From positions 1,828,501 through 1,892,500 of the forward strand of contig NZ_JARUBJ010000002.1 in assembly GCF_029626145.1 (NCBI RefSeq): a stretch of 64,000 nt of DNA, given 5' to 3'. The translations under genes were made by a program, and so were the position numbers. A model generated the notes under the pieces. The model did not search any database. It worked only from the letters and a program-made list of their open reading frames with translations, and had not been told where the DNA came from. Source of the stretch: Micromonospora sp. WMMD961. Its GTDB lineage: Bacteria > Actinomycetota > Actinomycetes > Mycobacteriales > Micromonosporaceae. Of the stretch, positions 52,624-60,322 are shown piece by piece. The stretch's first letter is position 1. Every line of letters starts with the position of its first letter.

Positions 52624-53898
52624 GTGGCGCAGGGTGCCAATAGGACGACCGCGCAGGTAGTCGGGGTGGTGGCGCTCGCCGCGGCGGTCACCGCGTTCCT
52701 CGCCGTCGCGGCCGTACGACACGGCTTCTTCGACCTGAAGGTCTACTACGGCGCGCTGACGTGGTGGGTGCACGACGGCGGGGAGATCTACGACTACCTC
52801 AAGCCGGGCACCCAGTACGGCTTCACCTACCCGCCGTTCGCCGCCCTGGTCATGCTGCCGATGGCGTACCTGCCGTGGACGGCGGCGATCGTGGTGAGCG
52901 TGCTCGCGAGCGTGATCACCACCACCGTGCTGATCTGGTGGCTGGTCGACCCGATCGCCCGGCGCGCCGGCTGGACCCGGTGGTTCGCGCTCGCCGTGGC
53001 GCTCTGCCTGGCCGCCGCGTTCGAACCGATGCGCGAGACGGTGAACTTCGGCCAGGTCAACATGTTGCTGCTCTTCCTGGTGGCGGTGGACCTGCTGCGC
53101 CTGCTGCCGGCCGGCAACCGGTGGGCCGGGGTGGGCATCGGGCTCGCCACCGCGATCAAACTGACCCCGGGTGTCTTCATCGTCTACCTGCTGGTGACCG
53201 GTCGCTGGCGGGCGGCGCTGACCGCCTCCGGCACCGCCGCCGGGGTGTCGCTGCTGGCCGGTGCGCTCTTCCCGGACGCGTCCCGGGAGTTCTGGACCGA
53301 GGCGCTGTGGAACACCGGTCGGGTGGGCGAGCTGGCCTTCGTCTCCAACCAGTCGCTGCGCGGTGTGGTCGCCCGGCTCGACCCGCAGCACCCGAGCACG
53401 GTGCAGTGGCTGCTGCTGGTGCTCGGCACCCTGGCGCTCTGGGCCTGGCGGTCCCGGGCGGCCGTCGGGGTCGGTGACGAGGCGACCGGGCTGGCGCTGA
53501 CCGGCGCGGTGATGTGCCTGGTCAGCCCGGTCACCTGGGTGCACCACCTGGTCTGGCTGCTGCCGGCGCTGATCCTGCTGGTCGACAACGCGATGGCCGC
53601 GCCGGCCGGCCGCCGACGGCGGATCCTGCTGGCCGCCGCGACCATCGGGTACGCGCTGCTGATCAGCCGGACCGTCTGGTTCTGGGAGAAGGACTTCACC
53701 GGGTTGGACGGCTTCGTGGGCAGCAACGCCTACGTGTGGATCAGTCTCGCGTTGCTGGCCTTCCTGCCGATCCGCCGCTGGCTGACCCCGGCCGGGTCAG
53801 CTGTCGAGACGTCCGGCGTACCGCAGCTCGACCAGCCCGACCGGCGGGCTCCCGCCGGCCAGCGGCACCTGGTAGGTCGAGCGCTCACCGTCCGGTGA
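52624..53898 (+). CDS. GT87-type polyprenol-phosphate-dependent mannosyltransferase (DUF2029)
   Basis: A 424-residue membrane glycosyltransferase with about ten helices. The first loop after helix 1 has the acidic FFDLKVYYGAL motif (the catalytic Asp of GT-C enzymes), then YGFTYPPFAALVMLPMAYLP. ETVNFGQVNMLLLFLVAVDL and TAIKLTPGVFIVYLLV are characteristic of GT87 alpha-mannosyltransferases such as those making PIMs and lipoglycans. The GTG at 52624 follows GAGGGAGG. Its last 102 bp overlap the convergent acetyltransferase gene. Confidence 0.88.
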   Translation: MAQGANRTTAQVVGVVALAAAVTAFLAVAAVRHGFFDLKVYYGALTWWVHDGGEIYDYLKPGTQYGFTYPPFAALVMLPMAYLPWTAAIVVSVLASVITTTVLIWWLVDPIARRAGWTRWFALAVALCLAAAFEPMRETVNFGQVNMLLLFLVAVDLLRLLPAGNRWAGVGIGLATAIKLTPGVFIVYLLVTGRWRAALTASGTAAGVSLLAGALFPDASREFWTEALWNTGRVGELAFVSNQSLRGVVARLDPQHPSTVQWLLLVLGTLALWAWRSRAAVGVGDEATGLALTGAVMCLVSPVTWVHHLVWLLPALILLVDNAMAAPAGRRRRILLAAATIGYALLISRTVWFWEKDFTGLDGFVGSNAYVWISLALLAFLPIRRWLTPAGSAVETSGVPQLDQPDRRAPAGQRHLVGRALTVR

Positions 53899-54348
53899 CA
53901 GACCGGCGCGCTCGCAGAACCGGCGGGCCCGCCGGTTGTCCGCCAGCACCCATGCCCGGTAGCCGGTCCAGCCCTGCTCGCCGAGCCCGGCCCGGGCGGC
54001 GGCCAGCAGGGCGGCGGCGGTCCCGTCACCCCAGCACTCCGGCTCCACGTAGATCGCCACCACCTCGCCGAGCGTCGGGTCCAGGTCGTCCCGGTCCTGG
54101 TTGCGGCGGTACGGCCCGAAGGTGGTGAAGCCGACGACCAGCCCGTCCACCTCACCGAGGAGGGTGGTGAACGGGTGCTCGGGGTCGGCGGTGCCGACGT
54201 CGCGACGGCGTTGCGCCCAAGCCGCCACGTTCAGCCGCCGGAGCACCTCGTCGGGCATGAAGCCGGCGTAGCCCGCCTGCCAGCCGCGTACGTGCACCCG
54301 GGCGACCGCCTCGGCGTCGTCCGGCTCCTCCCGACGGATGGTCAGCAT
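53797..54348 (-). CDS. GNAT-family N-acetyltransferase
   Basis: A 183-residue GNAT protein. It begins LTIRREEPDDAEAVARVHVR and GWQAGYAGFMPDEVLRRL, has AIYVEPECWGDGTAAALLAA as the acetyl-CoA-binding strand and loop, and VLADNRRARRFCERAGLSPD as the C-terminal helix. The target is unknown. It overlaps the end of the mannosyltransferase gene tail to tail by 102 bp. Confidence 0.87.
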   Translation of the reverse strand: MLTIRREEPDDAEAVARVHVRGWQAGYAGFMPDEVLRRLNVAAWAQRRRDVGTADPEHPFTTLLGEVDGLVVGFTTFGPYRRNQDRDDLDPTLGEVVAIYVEPECWGDGTAAALLAAARAGLGEQGWTGYRAWVLADNRRARRFCERAGLSPDGERSTYQVPLAGGSPPVGLVELRYAGRLDS

Positions 54349-54427
54349 TGCACCGTTCTATGCCCCGTTGGCCGTCGCGTCCAGCTTCCCGCACCGACGT
54401 CGTACCGATGAATTAAGGTCGCCGACG

Positions 54428-55657
54428 ATGACCGCACCGGAATCACTCTCGCTCGCCCAGGCCCGCCGCGTGGCGCTGGCCGCCCAGGGCTTCGCCGACC
54501 CGCCGCCGACCGGCGTGCCCACCCGCAGGCACCTGCGCCGGGTGCTGGGCCGGGTCGGGTTGATCCAGATGGATTCGGTCAACGTGCTGCAGCGCGCGCA
54601 CTACCTGCCGCTCTACAGCCGGCTCGGGCCCTACCCGACCACGCTGCTCGACCAGGCCGCCTACCGCCGCCCACGTGAGTTGTTCGAATACTGGGGCCAC
54701 GAGGCGTCGCTGGTCCCGGTGGAGTTGCACCCGATGCTGCGCTGGCGGATGGCCCGGGCGCACGACGAGGCCTGGGGTGGCATGCGGCGGATCGCCCAGG
54801 AGCAGCCGGAGCTGGTCGCCTGGGTGCGGGACGAGGTGGCCGCCCGGGGCCCGTTGACGGCCGCCGAGATCGAACACGACGCGCCGCGGGAGACCGGCAA
54901 CTGGGGGTGGAACTGGTCTGCGGTGAAGCGGGCGTTGGAGTTCCTCTTCTGGGCCGGCGAGGTGGCCGCCGCGGAGCGCAGCACCTCCTTCGCCCGCCGC
55001 TACGACCTGCCCGAGCGGGTGCTACCCGCGGGGGTGCTGGCCGCGCCCACCCCGACCGACGCCGAGGCGTACCGCACGCTGGTCGCCCTTGCGGCGCGGT
55101 CGCTCGGGGTGGCCGCCGAGCCGGAGCTGCGCGACTATTTCCGACTGCCGTTGGCCGGTGCCCGGCAGGCGGTCGCGGAGCTGGCCGAGGCCGGTGAGCT
55201 GGTGCCGGTCACCGTGGCGGGCTGGCGTCAGCCGGCCTGGCTGCACGCGTCCGCCCGCGTACCCCGCTGGATCCGGGGCAACACGCTGGTCAGCCCGTTC
55301 GACCCGCTGGTCTGGGAACGTGCCCGCACCGAGCGGCTGTTCGACTTCAGCTACCGGATCGAGATCTACGTCCCGGCGCCGCAGCGGGTCTACGGCTACT
55401 ACGTGCTGCCGTTCCTGCAGGGCGACCGGTTCACCGCACGGGTCGACCTGAAGGCCGATCGCAAGGCGGGGGTGCTGCTGGTGCCGGCCGCCTGGGTCGA
55501 GCCCGGCGTCGACGCGGGGGAGACCGCCGTGGCGCTCGCCGCCGAGCTGTACCGGCTCGCCGGCTGGCTCGGCCTGGACGCGGTGGCCCCGCCCACGGCC
55601 GGCGACCTTGCCGCCCCGCTGAGCGCCGCGTTGACCGGCGTGTCCGGTGTACCGTGA
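54428..55657 (+). CDS. AlkX/YcaQ-like DNA glycosylase (HTH_42 winged-helix protein)
   Basis: A 409-residue protein of the AlkZ/YcaQ superfamily. The N-terminal helix-turn-helix is followed by GLIQMDSVNVLQRAHYLPLY, containing the Q-x-D catalytic motif of YcaQ (AlkX) enzymes that unhook interstrand DNA crosslinks. Further conserved parts are ELFEYWGHEASLVP, WNWSAVKRALEFLFWAGEV and FDFSYRIEIYVPAPQRVYGY. The ATG at 54428 follows the divergent acetyltransferase start; TAAGGT ends 8 nt upstream. A repair role is inferred from the family. Confidence 0.88.
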   Translation: MTAPESLSLAQARRVALAAQGFADPPPTGVPTRRHLRRVLGRVGLIQMDSVNVLQRAHYLPLYSRLGPYPTTLLDQAAYRRPRELFEYWGHEASLVPVELHPMLRWRMARAHDEAWGGMRRIAQEQPELVAWVRDEVAARGPLTAAEIEHDAPRETGNWGWNWSAVKRALEFLFWAGEVAAAERSTSFARRYDLPERVLPAGVLAAPTPTDAEAYRTLVALAARSLGVAAEPELRDYFRLPLAGARQAVAELAEAGELVPVTVAGWRQPAWLHASARVPRWIRGNTLVSPFDPLVWERARTERLFDFSYRIEIYVPAPQRVYGYYVLPFLQGDRFTARVDLKADRKAGVLLVPAAWVEPGVDAGETAVALAAELYRLAGWLGLDAVAPPTAGDLAAPLSAALTGVSGVP

Positions 55658-55661
55658 GCGC

Positions 55662-56252
55662 GTGACGAGCCCTTCCGGACCGGTCCACGAGCCGCAGCCC
55701 GCCCCCGGAGCCGTGCACACGGTGCCGGCCGACCCGGCCGACCCGGCCGACGCGGGCCCGGTCGGTTGGCCGACGCCCCCGCCGGGTGGCTACCCGGCAC
55801 CCGAGCCGGACCGGCTCACCCGGTTCGTGCTGCGGCTCTACCAGCGTTCGCCGCGTTGGGCAGTGCCGCTGGCCGCAGTTGGCTGCGTCGCCATCGGCAT
55901 GAGCTACGCGCTGCTCAGCAACCCGACCCACGCCGCCCCGGACGCCGCACCCACCTGTCTGCTCAAGCTGACCACGGGTTTGGACTGCCCGGGCTGCGGC
56001 GGCACCCGCGCACTCTGGTACGTGCTGCACGCCGACCTGCCAGCCGCCGCCCGGCACCACTTCCTGTTCGTCTTCGCGCTGCCGTTCCTGGCGTACCTCT
56101 TCGTGGCCTGGGCGGGAAACCAGGCGTTCGGCTGGCGACTGCCTGAGCTGCGAATCAGCTCGAAGGCTATCGGCGGGTTCCTGGGCCTGTGGCTGGCCTT
56201 CTCGGTGCTGCGCAACCTGCCCTGGGCACCGTTCACCTCGCTGTACGTCTGA
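55662..56252 (+). CDS. DUF2752 membrane protein
   Basis: A 196-residue protein. A Pro-rich cytoplasmic N-terminus (about 55 residues) precedes three membrane helices. The family motif CLLKLTTGLDCPGCGGTRAL stands between the first and second helix. DUF2752 proteins have unknown function. The GTG at 55662 starts 4 bp after the glycosylase stop, so the two are probably co-transcribed. Its stop codon lies within a 16-bp tandem repeat. Confidence 0.82.
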   Translation: MTSPSGPVHEPQPAPGAVHTVPADPADPADAGPVGWPTPPPGGYPAPEPDRLTRFVLRLYQRSPRWAVPLAAVGCVAIGMSYALLSNPTHAAPDAAPTCLLKLTTGLDCPGCGGTRALWYVLHADLPAAARHHFLFVFALPFLAYLFVAWAGNQAFGWRLPELRISSKAIGGFLGLWLAFSVLRNLPWAPFTSLYV

Positions 56253-56288
56253 CTCGCCCTACGTCTGACTTGCCCTACGTCTGATCTG
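56241..56288 (+). repeat. Three 16-bp tandem repeats across the DUF2752 stop codon
   Basis: Units at 56241-56256, 56257-56272 and 56273-56288 share TACGTCTGA and differ at a few end positions. The first contains the stop codon of the DUF2752 gene. The later units also contain TGA. Confidence 0.75.
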
Positions 56289-56350
56289 CCGTCCGACCGA
56301 CGCGGCGCTTCGCGGTTGCGGCGCTCGGCGGGCATGTGCTGTTCGCGCTC

Positions 56351-56640
56351 CCTTTGGAGCTGAATCGTCTACGACATCATGTGCCTGGCCCACCGACCGC
56401 TGGCGGCGGACCGCCCCCGGCGTCGGCCACACATTCTCGACTCGACAGGCAGGAAACCGGGCCATCGGGCCCAGGACACCCTGACGTGCAGGTACCCGAG
56501 TCGACCACCCTGCGTAGCCACGCGGTCGGTGCGCGGCGGCCGTCGCACATCGCCCCAGATGGTGCTCGACGCGGCCTCGCGGCCGGTACGGGCGGGCCCA
56601 CCCACCGGGGCTGATGTCACAAACGATTCAGCTCCAAAGG
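56351..56640. mobile_element. 290-bp MITE-like element with 29-bp terminal inverted repeats
   Basis: The ends 56351-56379 (starting CCTTTGGAGCTGAATCGT) and 56612-56640 are inverted copies with three mismatches in 29. The roughly 230-bp interior has no convincing gene. The same end sequence occurs at 42027. No obvious target-site duplication flanks it. The interior size and lack of a transposase fit a non-autonomous element, but a dispersed structural repeat is also possible. Confidence 0.6.
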
Positions 56641-56759
56641 ACGCTGACGGAACTGTCCGCCCCGGCCTCGACGACGATGCGCGGACCCGGCGCACGCCCG
56701 GAGGTGTCGTCGGCTCCGCCACCGGCTGCGTGATCGACGTTGCAGGGGGCGTGCCTGAG

Positions 56760-56789
56760 TTGGGCCGGGAGGGGCTGCGCCACTACAGT
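56760..56789 (+). promoter_or_regulatory. thyX promoter, probably leaderless
   Basis: TTGGGC (56760-56765) and TACAGT (56784-56789) are separated by 18 bp and end 7 nt before the thyX ATG. This is a good match to the actinobacterial housekeeping promoter and predicts transcription starting at or beside the start codon. Confidence 0.55.
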
Positions 56790-56796
56790 CCCAGGA

Positions 56797-57546
56797 ATGC
56801 CGGAGATGGTGCAGCCCCAGGTCAAGTTGATCGCGTGGACCCAGTTCGCGGCCCCGGACGATGTGCCGTGGTCGACCGACGCGGAGGGTGGTCAGGCGCT
56901 CGCCGAGTTCGCCGGACGGGCCTGCTACCAGTCCTGGAAGAAGCCGAACCCGGCGACCGCCACGAACGCCGGCTACCTGGCGCACATCCTGGAGGTCGGG
57001 CACCTGTCGGTGCTGGAGCACGGGTCGGTCACCTTCTACTTCACCGGGGTGTCCCGCTCGTTCACCCATGAGCTGATCCGGCACCGGCACTTCTCGTACT
57101 CCCAGCTCTCCCAGCGTTACGTCCCCGAGCGCGACGCGGCCATGGTCGAGCCGGCGGTCATCGCCGACGACCCGGAGCTGCACAAGAAGTTCACCGAGGC
57201 CGCCGAGGCGAGCGTGCGGGCGTACACCGAGTTGTTGGAGGGTCTGGAGCAGCGCTTCTCCGACGAGCCGAACCCGACCCTGCGCCGCAAGCAGGCCCGG
57301 CAGGCGGCTCGGGCGGTGCTGCCCAACGCCACCGAGACCCGGATCGTGGTGACCGGTAACTACCGGGCGTGGCGACACTTCGTCGCGATGCGGGCAACCG
57401 AGCACGCCGACGTGGAGATCCGTGAGCTGGCTGTGGAGTGTCTGCGCCAGTTGCAGGGTGTCGCCCCCAACGTGTTCGCCGACTTCGTGATCTCCAGGCT
57501 GCCCGACGGCACCGAGGTGGCGGCCAGCCCGCACGAGGCGTCCTGA
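56797..57546 (+). CDS. thyX: FAD-dependent thymidylate synthase
   Basis: A 249-residue ThyX making dTMP with FAD, NADPH and methylene-tetrahydrofolate. The signature region is HELIRHRHFSYSQLSQRYVP (about residue 90). Other conserved parts are HLSVLEHGSVTFYFTGVSRS and RIVVTGNYRAWRHFVAMRAT. The ATG at 56797 was chosen because a promoter-like sequence lies directly before it; an in-frame start at 56740 would precede that promoter. dapA follows 47 bp later. Confidence 0.95.
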   Translation: MPEMVQPQVKLIAWTQFAAPDDVPWSTDAEGGQALAEFAGRACYQSWKKPNPATATNAGYLAHILEVGHLSVLEHGSVTFYFTGVSRSFTHELIRHRHFSYSQLSQRYVPERDAAMVEPAVIADDPELHKKFTEAAEASVRAYTELLEGLEQRFSDEPNPTLRRKQARQAARAVLPNATETRIVVTGNYRAWRHFVAMRATEHADVEIRELAVECLRQLQGVAPNVFADFVISRLPDGTEVAASPHEAS

Positions 57547-57580
57547 GCCCTTCCCCGGCGGGCCCCGGCTGGTCGTCCGC

Positions 57581-57586
57581 TAGGTT
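57581..57586 (+). promoter_or_regulatory. Candidate -10 (TAGGTT) for dapA
   Basis: TAGGTT ends 7 nt before the dapA ATG. The intervening GGAGGGT could instead serve as a Shine-Dalgarno sequence for a longer transcript. Confidence 0.35.
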
Positions 57587-57593
57587 GGAGGGT

Positions 57594-58520
57594 ATGACGC
57601 ACGACCACCTCGACGCCGCCGCCCGACCGGTGTCCCGCCCCTTCGGCCGGCTGCTCACAGCCATGGTGAGCCCGTTCACCTCCGACGGCTCCCTCGACCT
57701 CGACGGTGCCGCCCAGCTGGCGAGCCATCTGGTCGACGAGCAGGGCAACGACGCGCTGGTGGTCAACGGCACCACCGGCGAGTCGCCGACCACCACCGAC
57801 GCCGAGAAGGAACACCTGATCCGGGCCGTGGTGGAGGCCGTCGGTGACCGTGCCAAGGTGGTCGCCGGGGTCGGCACCAACGACACCCGACACACCATCG
57901 AGTTGGCCGCCAGCGCCGAGAAGGCGGGCGCGCACGGCCTGCTCGTAGTCACCCCCTACTACAACAAGCCGCCGCAGAGCGGGTTGCTGCGGCACTTCAC
58001 CGCGGTGGCCGACGCCACCGGCCTGCCGGTGATGCTGTACGACATCCCGCACCGTTCCGGTGTGCCGATCGAGACCGAGACGCTGGTCCGGCTCGCCGAG
58101 CACGGCCGGATCGTCGCGGTCAAGGACGCCAAGGGCGACCTGACCGCGACCAGCTGGGTGACCAGCCGGAGCGCCCTCGCCTTCTACAGCGGCGAGGACG
58201 CCCTCACCCTGCCGGCGCTGGCCGTCGGTTCGGTGGGCCTGGTCGGCACCTCCACGCACTTCACCGGGGCGCTGGCCGCACAACTGATCGATGCGTACGA
58301 CGCGGGGGACATGGCGACCGCGCTGGCGCTGCACCGGCGGCTGCTGCCGCTGTTCACCGGCATCTTCCGCACCCAGGGCACGATCCTGGTGAAGGCGGGC
58401 CTGGCAGCGCAGGGCCTGCCGGCCGGCCCGGTGCGACCCCCGCTGGTGGACGCCACCGACGACGAGATCGCCCAGCTGCGCGCGGACTTCGCGGCAGCGG
58501 GCCTGGAGCTGCCCGAATGA
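57594..58520 (+). CDS. dapA: 4-hydroxy-tetrahydrodipicolinate synthase
   Basis: A 308-residue DapA, condensing pyruvate with aspartate semialdehyde. The substrate site NGTTGESPTTT, the catalytic Tyr in VVTPYYNKPPQSGL, YDIPHRSGVPI and the Schiff-base lysine in IVAVKDAKGDL are visible. The ATG at 57594 matches the family start. It lies between thyX and rnj, an order conserved in actinobacteria. Confidence 0.95.
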   Translation: MTHDHLDAAARPVSRPFGRLLTAMVSPFTSDGSLDLDGAAQLASHLVDEQGNDALVVNGTTGESPTTTDAEKEHLIRAVVEAVGDRAKVVAGVGTNDTRHTIELAASAEKAGAHGLLVVTPYYNKPPQSGLLRHFTAVADATGLPVMLYDIPHRSGVPIETETLVRLAEHGRIVAVKDAKGDLTATSWVTSRSALAFYSGEDALTLPALAVGSVGLVGTSTHFTGALAAQLIDAYDAGDMATALALHRRLLPLFTGIFRTQGTILVKAGLAAQGLPAGPVRPPLVDATDDEIAQLRADFAAAGLELPE

Positions 58521-58572
58521 CCAAACGACACGATGGACGCCGAGTGACGGCGTCGCAGATTGAGGTGGACGC

Positions 58573-60261
58573 GTGACCGAGGCGCACATCGAGGCGGAGC
58601 TACCCCCGCCGCTGCCGGAGGGCGGCCTGCGGATCATCCCGCTCGGCGGGCTCGGCGCCATCGGTCGGAACATGACCGTCTTCGAGTACGACGGCAAGTT
58701 GCTGATCGTCGACTGCGGGGTCCTGTTCCCTGACGTCGAGCAGCCGGGTGTGGACCTGATCCTGCCCGACTTCGGTCCGATCCTGGACCGGCTGGCCGAC
58801 GTCCAGGCGATCGTGCTGACGCACGGCCACGAGGACCACATCGGCGCGGTGCCCTACCTGCTCGCCCACAAGCCCGACATCCCCCTGGTCGGGTCCCAGT
58901 TCACCCTCGCCCTGGTCGAGGCGAAGTTGGCCGAGCGGCGCATCCAGCCGTACACCCTGACCGTGCGCGAGGGTGGCCGTGAGCGGCTCGGCCCGTTCGA
59001 GTGCGAGTTCTTCGCTGTCAACCACTCGATCCCGGACGCCCTCGCGGTGGCCATCCGTACGCCCGCCGGCCTGGTGCTGCACACCGGCGACTTCAAGATG
59101 GACCAGCTTCCGCTGGACGGCCGGATCACCGACCTGGCCGGCTTCGCCCGGCTCGGCGCCGAAGGTGTGGACCTGCTGCTGTCCGACTCCACCAACGCGG
59201 AGATCCCCGGCTTCGTCACCCCGGAGCGGGAGATCGGGCCGGTGCTCGACTCGATCTTCGCGAAGGCAAAGGGCCGGATCATCGTGGCCTCGTTCGCCTC
59301 GCACGTGCACCGGGTGCAGCAGGTCTTCGACTCCGCCGCCGAACACGGCCGCAAGGTCGCGCTGATCGGCCGGTCCATGGTCCGCAACATGGGCATCGCC
59401 CGGGACCTCGGTCTGCTCAACATCCCGGCCGGCCTGGTCATCGGGATCGAGGAGGCGACCACGCTGCCGCCGGACCAGATCGTGCTGATGTCCACCGGTT
59501 CGCAGGGTGAGCCGATGAGCGCGCTGGGCCGGATGGCCAGTGGCGACCACCGACACATCACCATCGCCCCGGGTGACACCGTCGTGCTGGCGTCCTCGCT
59601 GGTGCCCGGCAACGAGACCTCGGTCTACCGGGTGATCAACCGGCTCGCCCGGGCCGGAGCGGTGGTCGTGCACAAGGACGTGGCGAAGGTGCACGTCTCC
59701 GGGCACGCCCCGGCCGGGGAACTGCTCTACCTGCTCAACGTGGTCCGGCCCAGCAACCTGATGCCCGTCCACGGTGAGTGGCGTCACCTGCGGGCCCACG
59801 CCCGGCTCGGCATCGAGTCCGGGGTCGCCGCCGACCGGGTGGTGATCTGCGAGGACGGCGACGTGGTGGACCTCGTCGAGGGCCGGGCCAGCCTGGTCGG
59901 GCACGTGAAGAGCCGCTACGTCTACGTCGACGGCCTCGCCGTCGGCGACGTCAGCGAGTCGTTGCTCACCGAACGGCGGATCCTCGGTGACGGCGGCTTC
60001 ATCGCCACCACAGTGGTGGTCGACTCCGTCACCGGCAAGGTGGTCGCCGGTCCGACGCTGTCCGCGAAGGGCTTCTCCGAGGACCCGGAGGCGTTCAACC
60101 CGGTGATCCCGCTGGTCACCGAGGCGCTCAACCGGGCCGCGGCGGACGGCATCACCGACCCGCACCAGCTTCAGCAGATCGTCCGGCGGACGGTGGGCCG
60201 GTGGGTCAACGACGCGTACCGTCGTCGCCCGATGATCGTGCCGACAGTGGTCGAGGTCTGA
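58573..60261 (+). CDS. rnj: Ribonuclease J
   Basis: A 562-residue RNase J, a dual endo- and 5'-exoribonuclease. The metallo-beta-lactamase motifs are VLTHGHEDHIGAVPYLLAHK, VNHSIPDALAVAIRTPAG with HTGDFKMD, and the beta-CASP part has SDSTNAEIPGF and VHVSGHAPAGELLYLLNVVR. The C-terminal domain follows from about residue 450. The GTG at 58573 begins the family N-terminus. It is closely followed by a hairpin and a convergent gene. Confidence 0.95.
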   Translation: MTEAHIEAELPPPLPEGGLRIIPLGGLGAIGRNMTVFEYDGKLLIVDCGVLFPDVEQPGVDLILPDFGPILDRLADVQAIVLTHGHEDHIGAVPYLLAHKPDIPLVGSQFTLALVEAKLAERRIQPYTLTVREGGRERLGPFECEFFAVNHSIPDALAVAIRTPAGLVLHTGDFKMDQLPLDGRITDLAGFARLGAEGVDLLLSDSTNAEIPGFVTPEREIGPVLDSIFAKAKGRIIVASFASHVHRVQQVFDSAAEHGRKVALIGRSMVRNMGIARDLGLLNIPAGLVIGIEEATTLPPDQIVLMSTGSQGEPMSALGRMASGDHRHITIAPGDTVVLASSLVPGNETSVYRVINRLARAGAVVVHKDVAKVHVSGHAPAGELLYLLNVVRPSNLMPVHGEWRHLRAHARLGIESGVAADRVVICEDGDVVDLVEGRASLVGHVKSRYVYVDGLAVGDVSESLLTERRILGDGGFIATTVVVDSVTGKVVAGPTLSAKGFSEDPEAFNPVIPLVTEALNRAAADGITDPHQLQQIVRRTVGRWVNDAYRRRPMIVPTVVEV

Positions 60262-60273
60262 GCAACTCCCGCT

Positions 60274-60308
60274 GACGCCGGTCCACCTCGTTCAGGTGGG
60301 CCGGCGTC
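60274..60308. terminator. Terminator hairpin between rnj and the convergent YbjN gene
   Basis: A 15-bp stem (GACGCCGGTCCACCT, 60274-60288, with 60294-60308) has one G-U-type pair and a 5-nt loop. It starts 12 bp after the rnj stop and lies 15 bp from the end of the convergent gene, so it can serve both. Confidence 0.65.
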
Positions 60309-60322
60309 GCCGTGTCCGGGGG

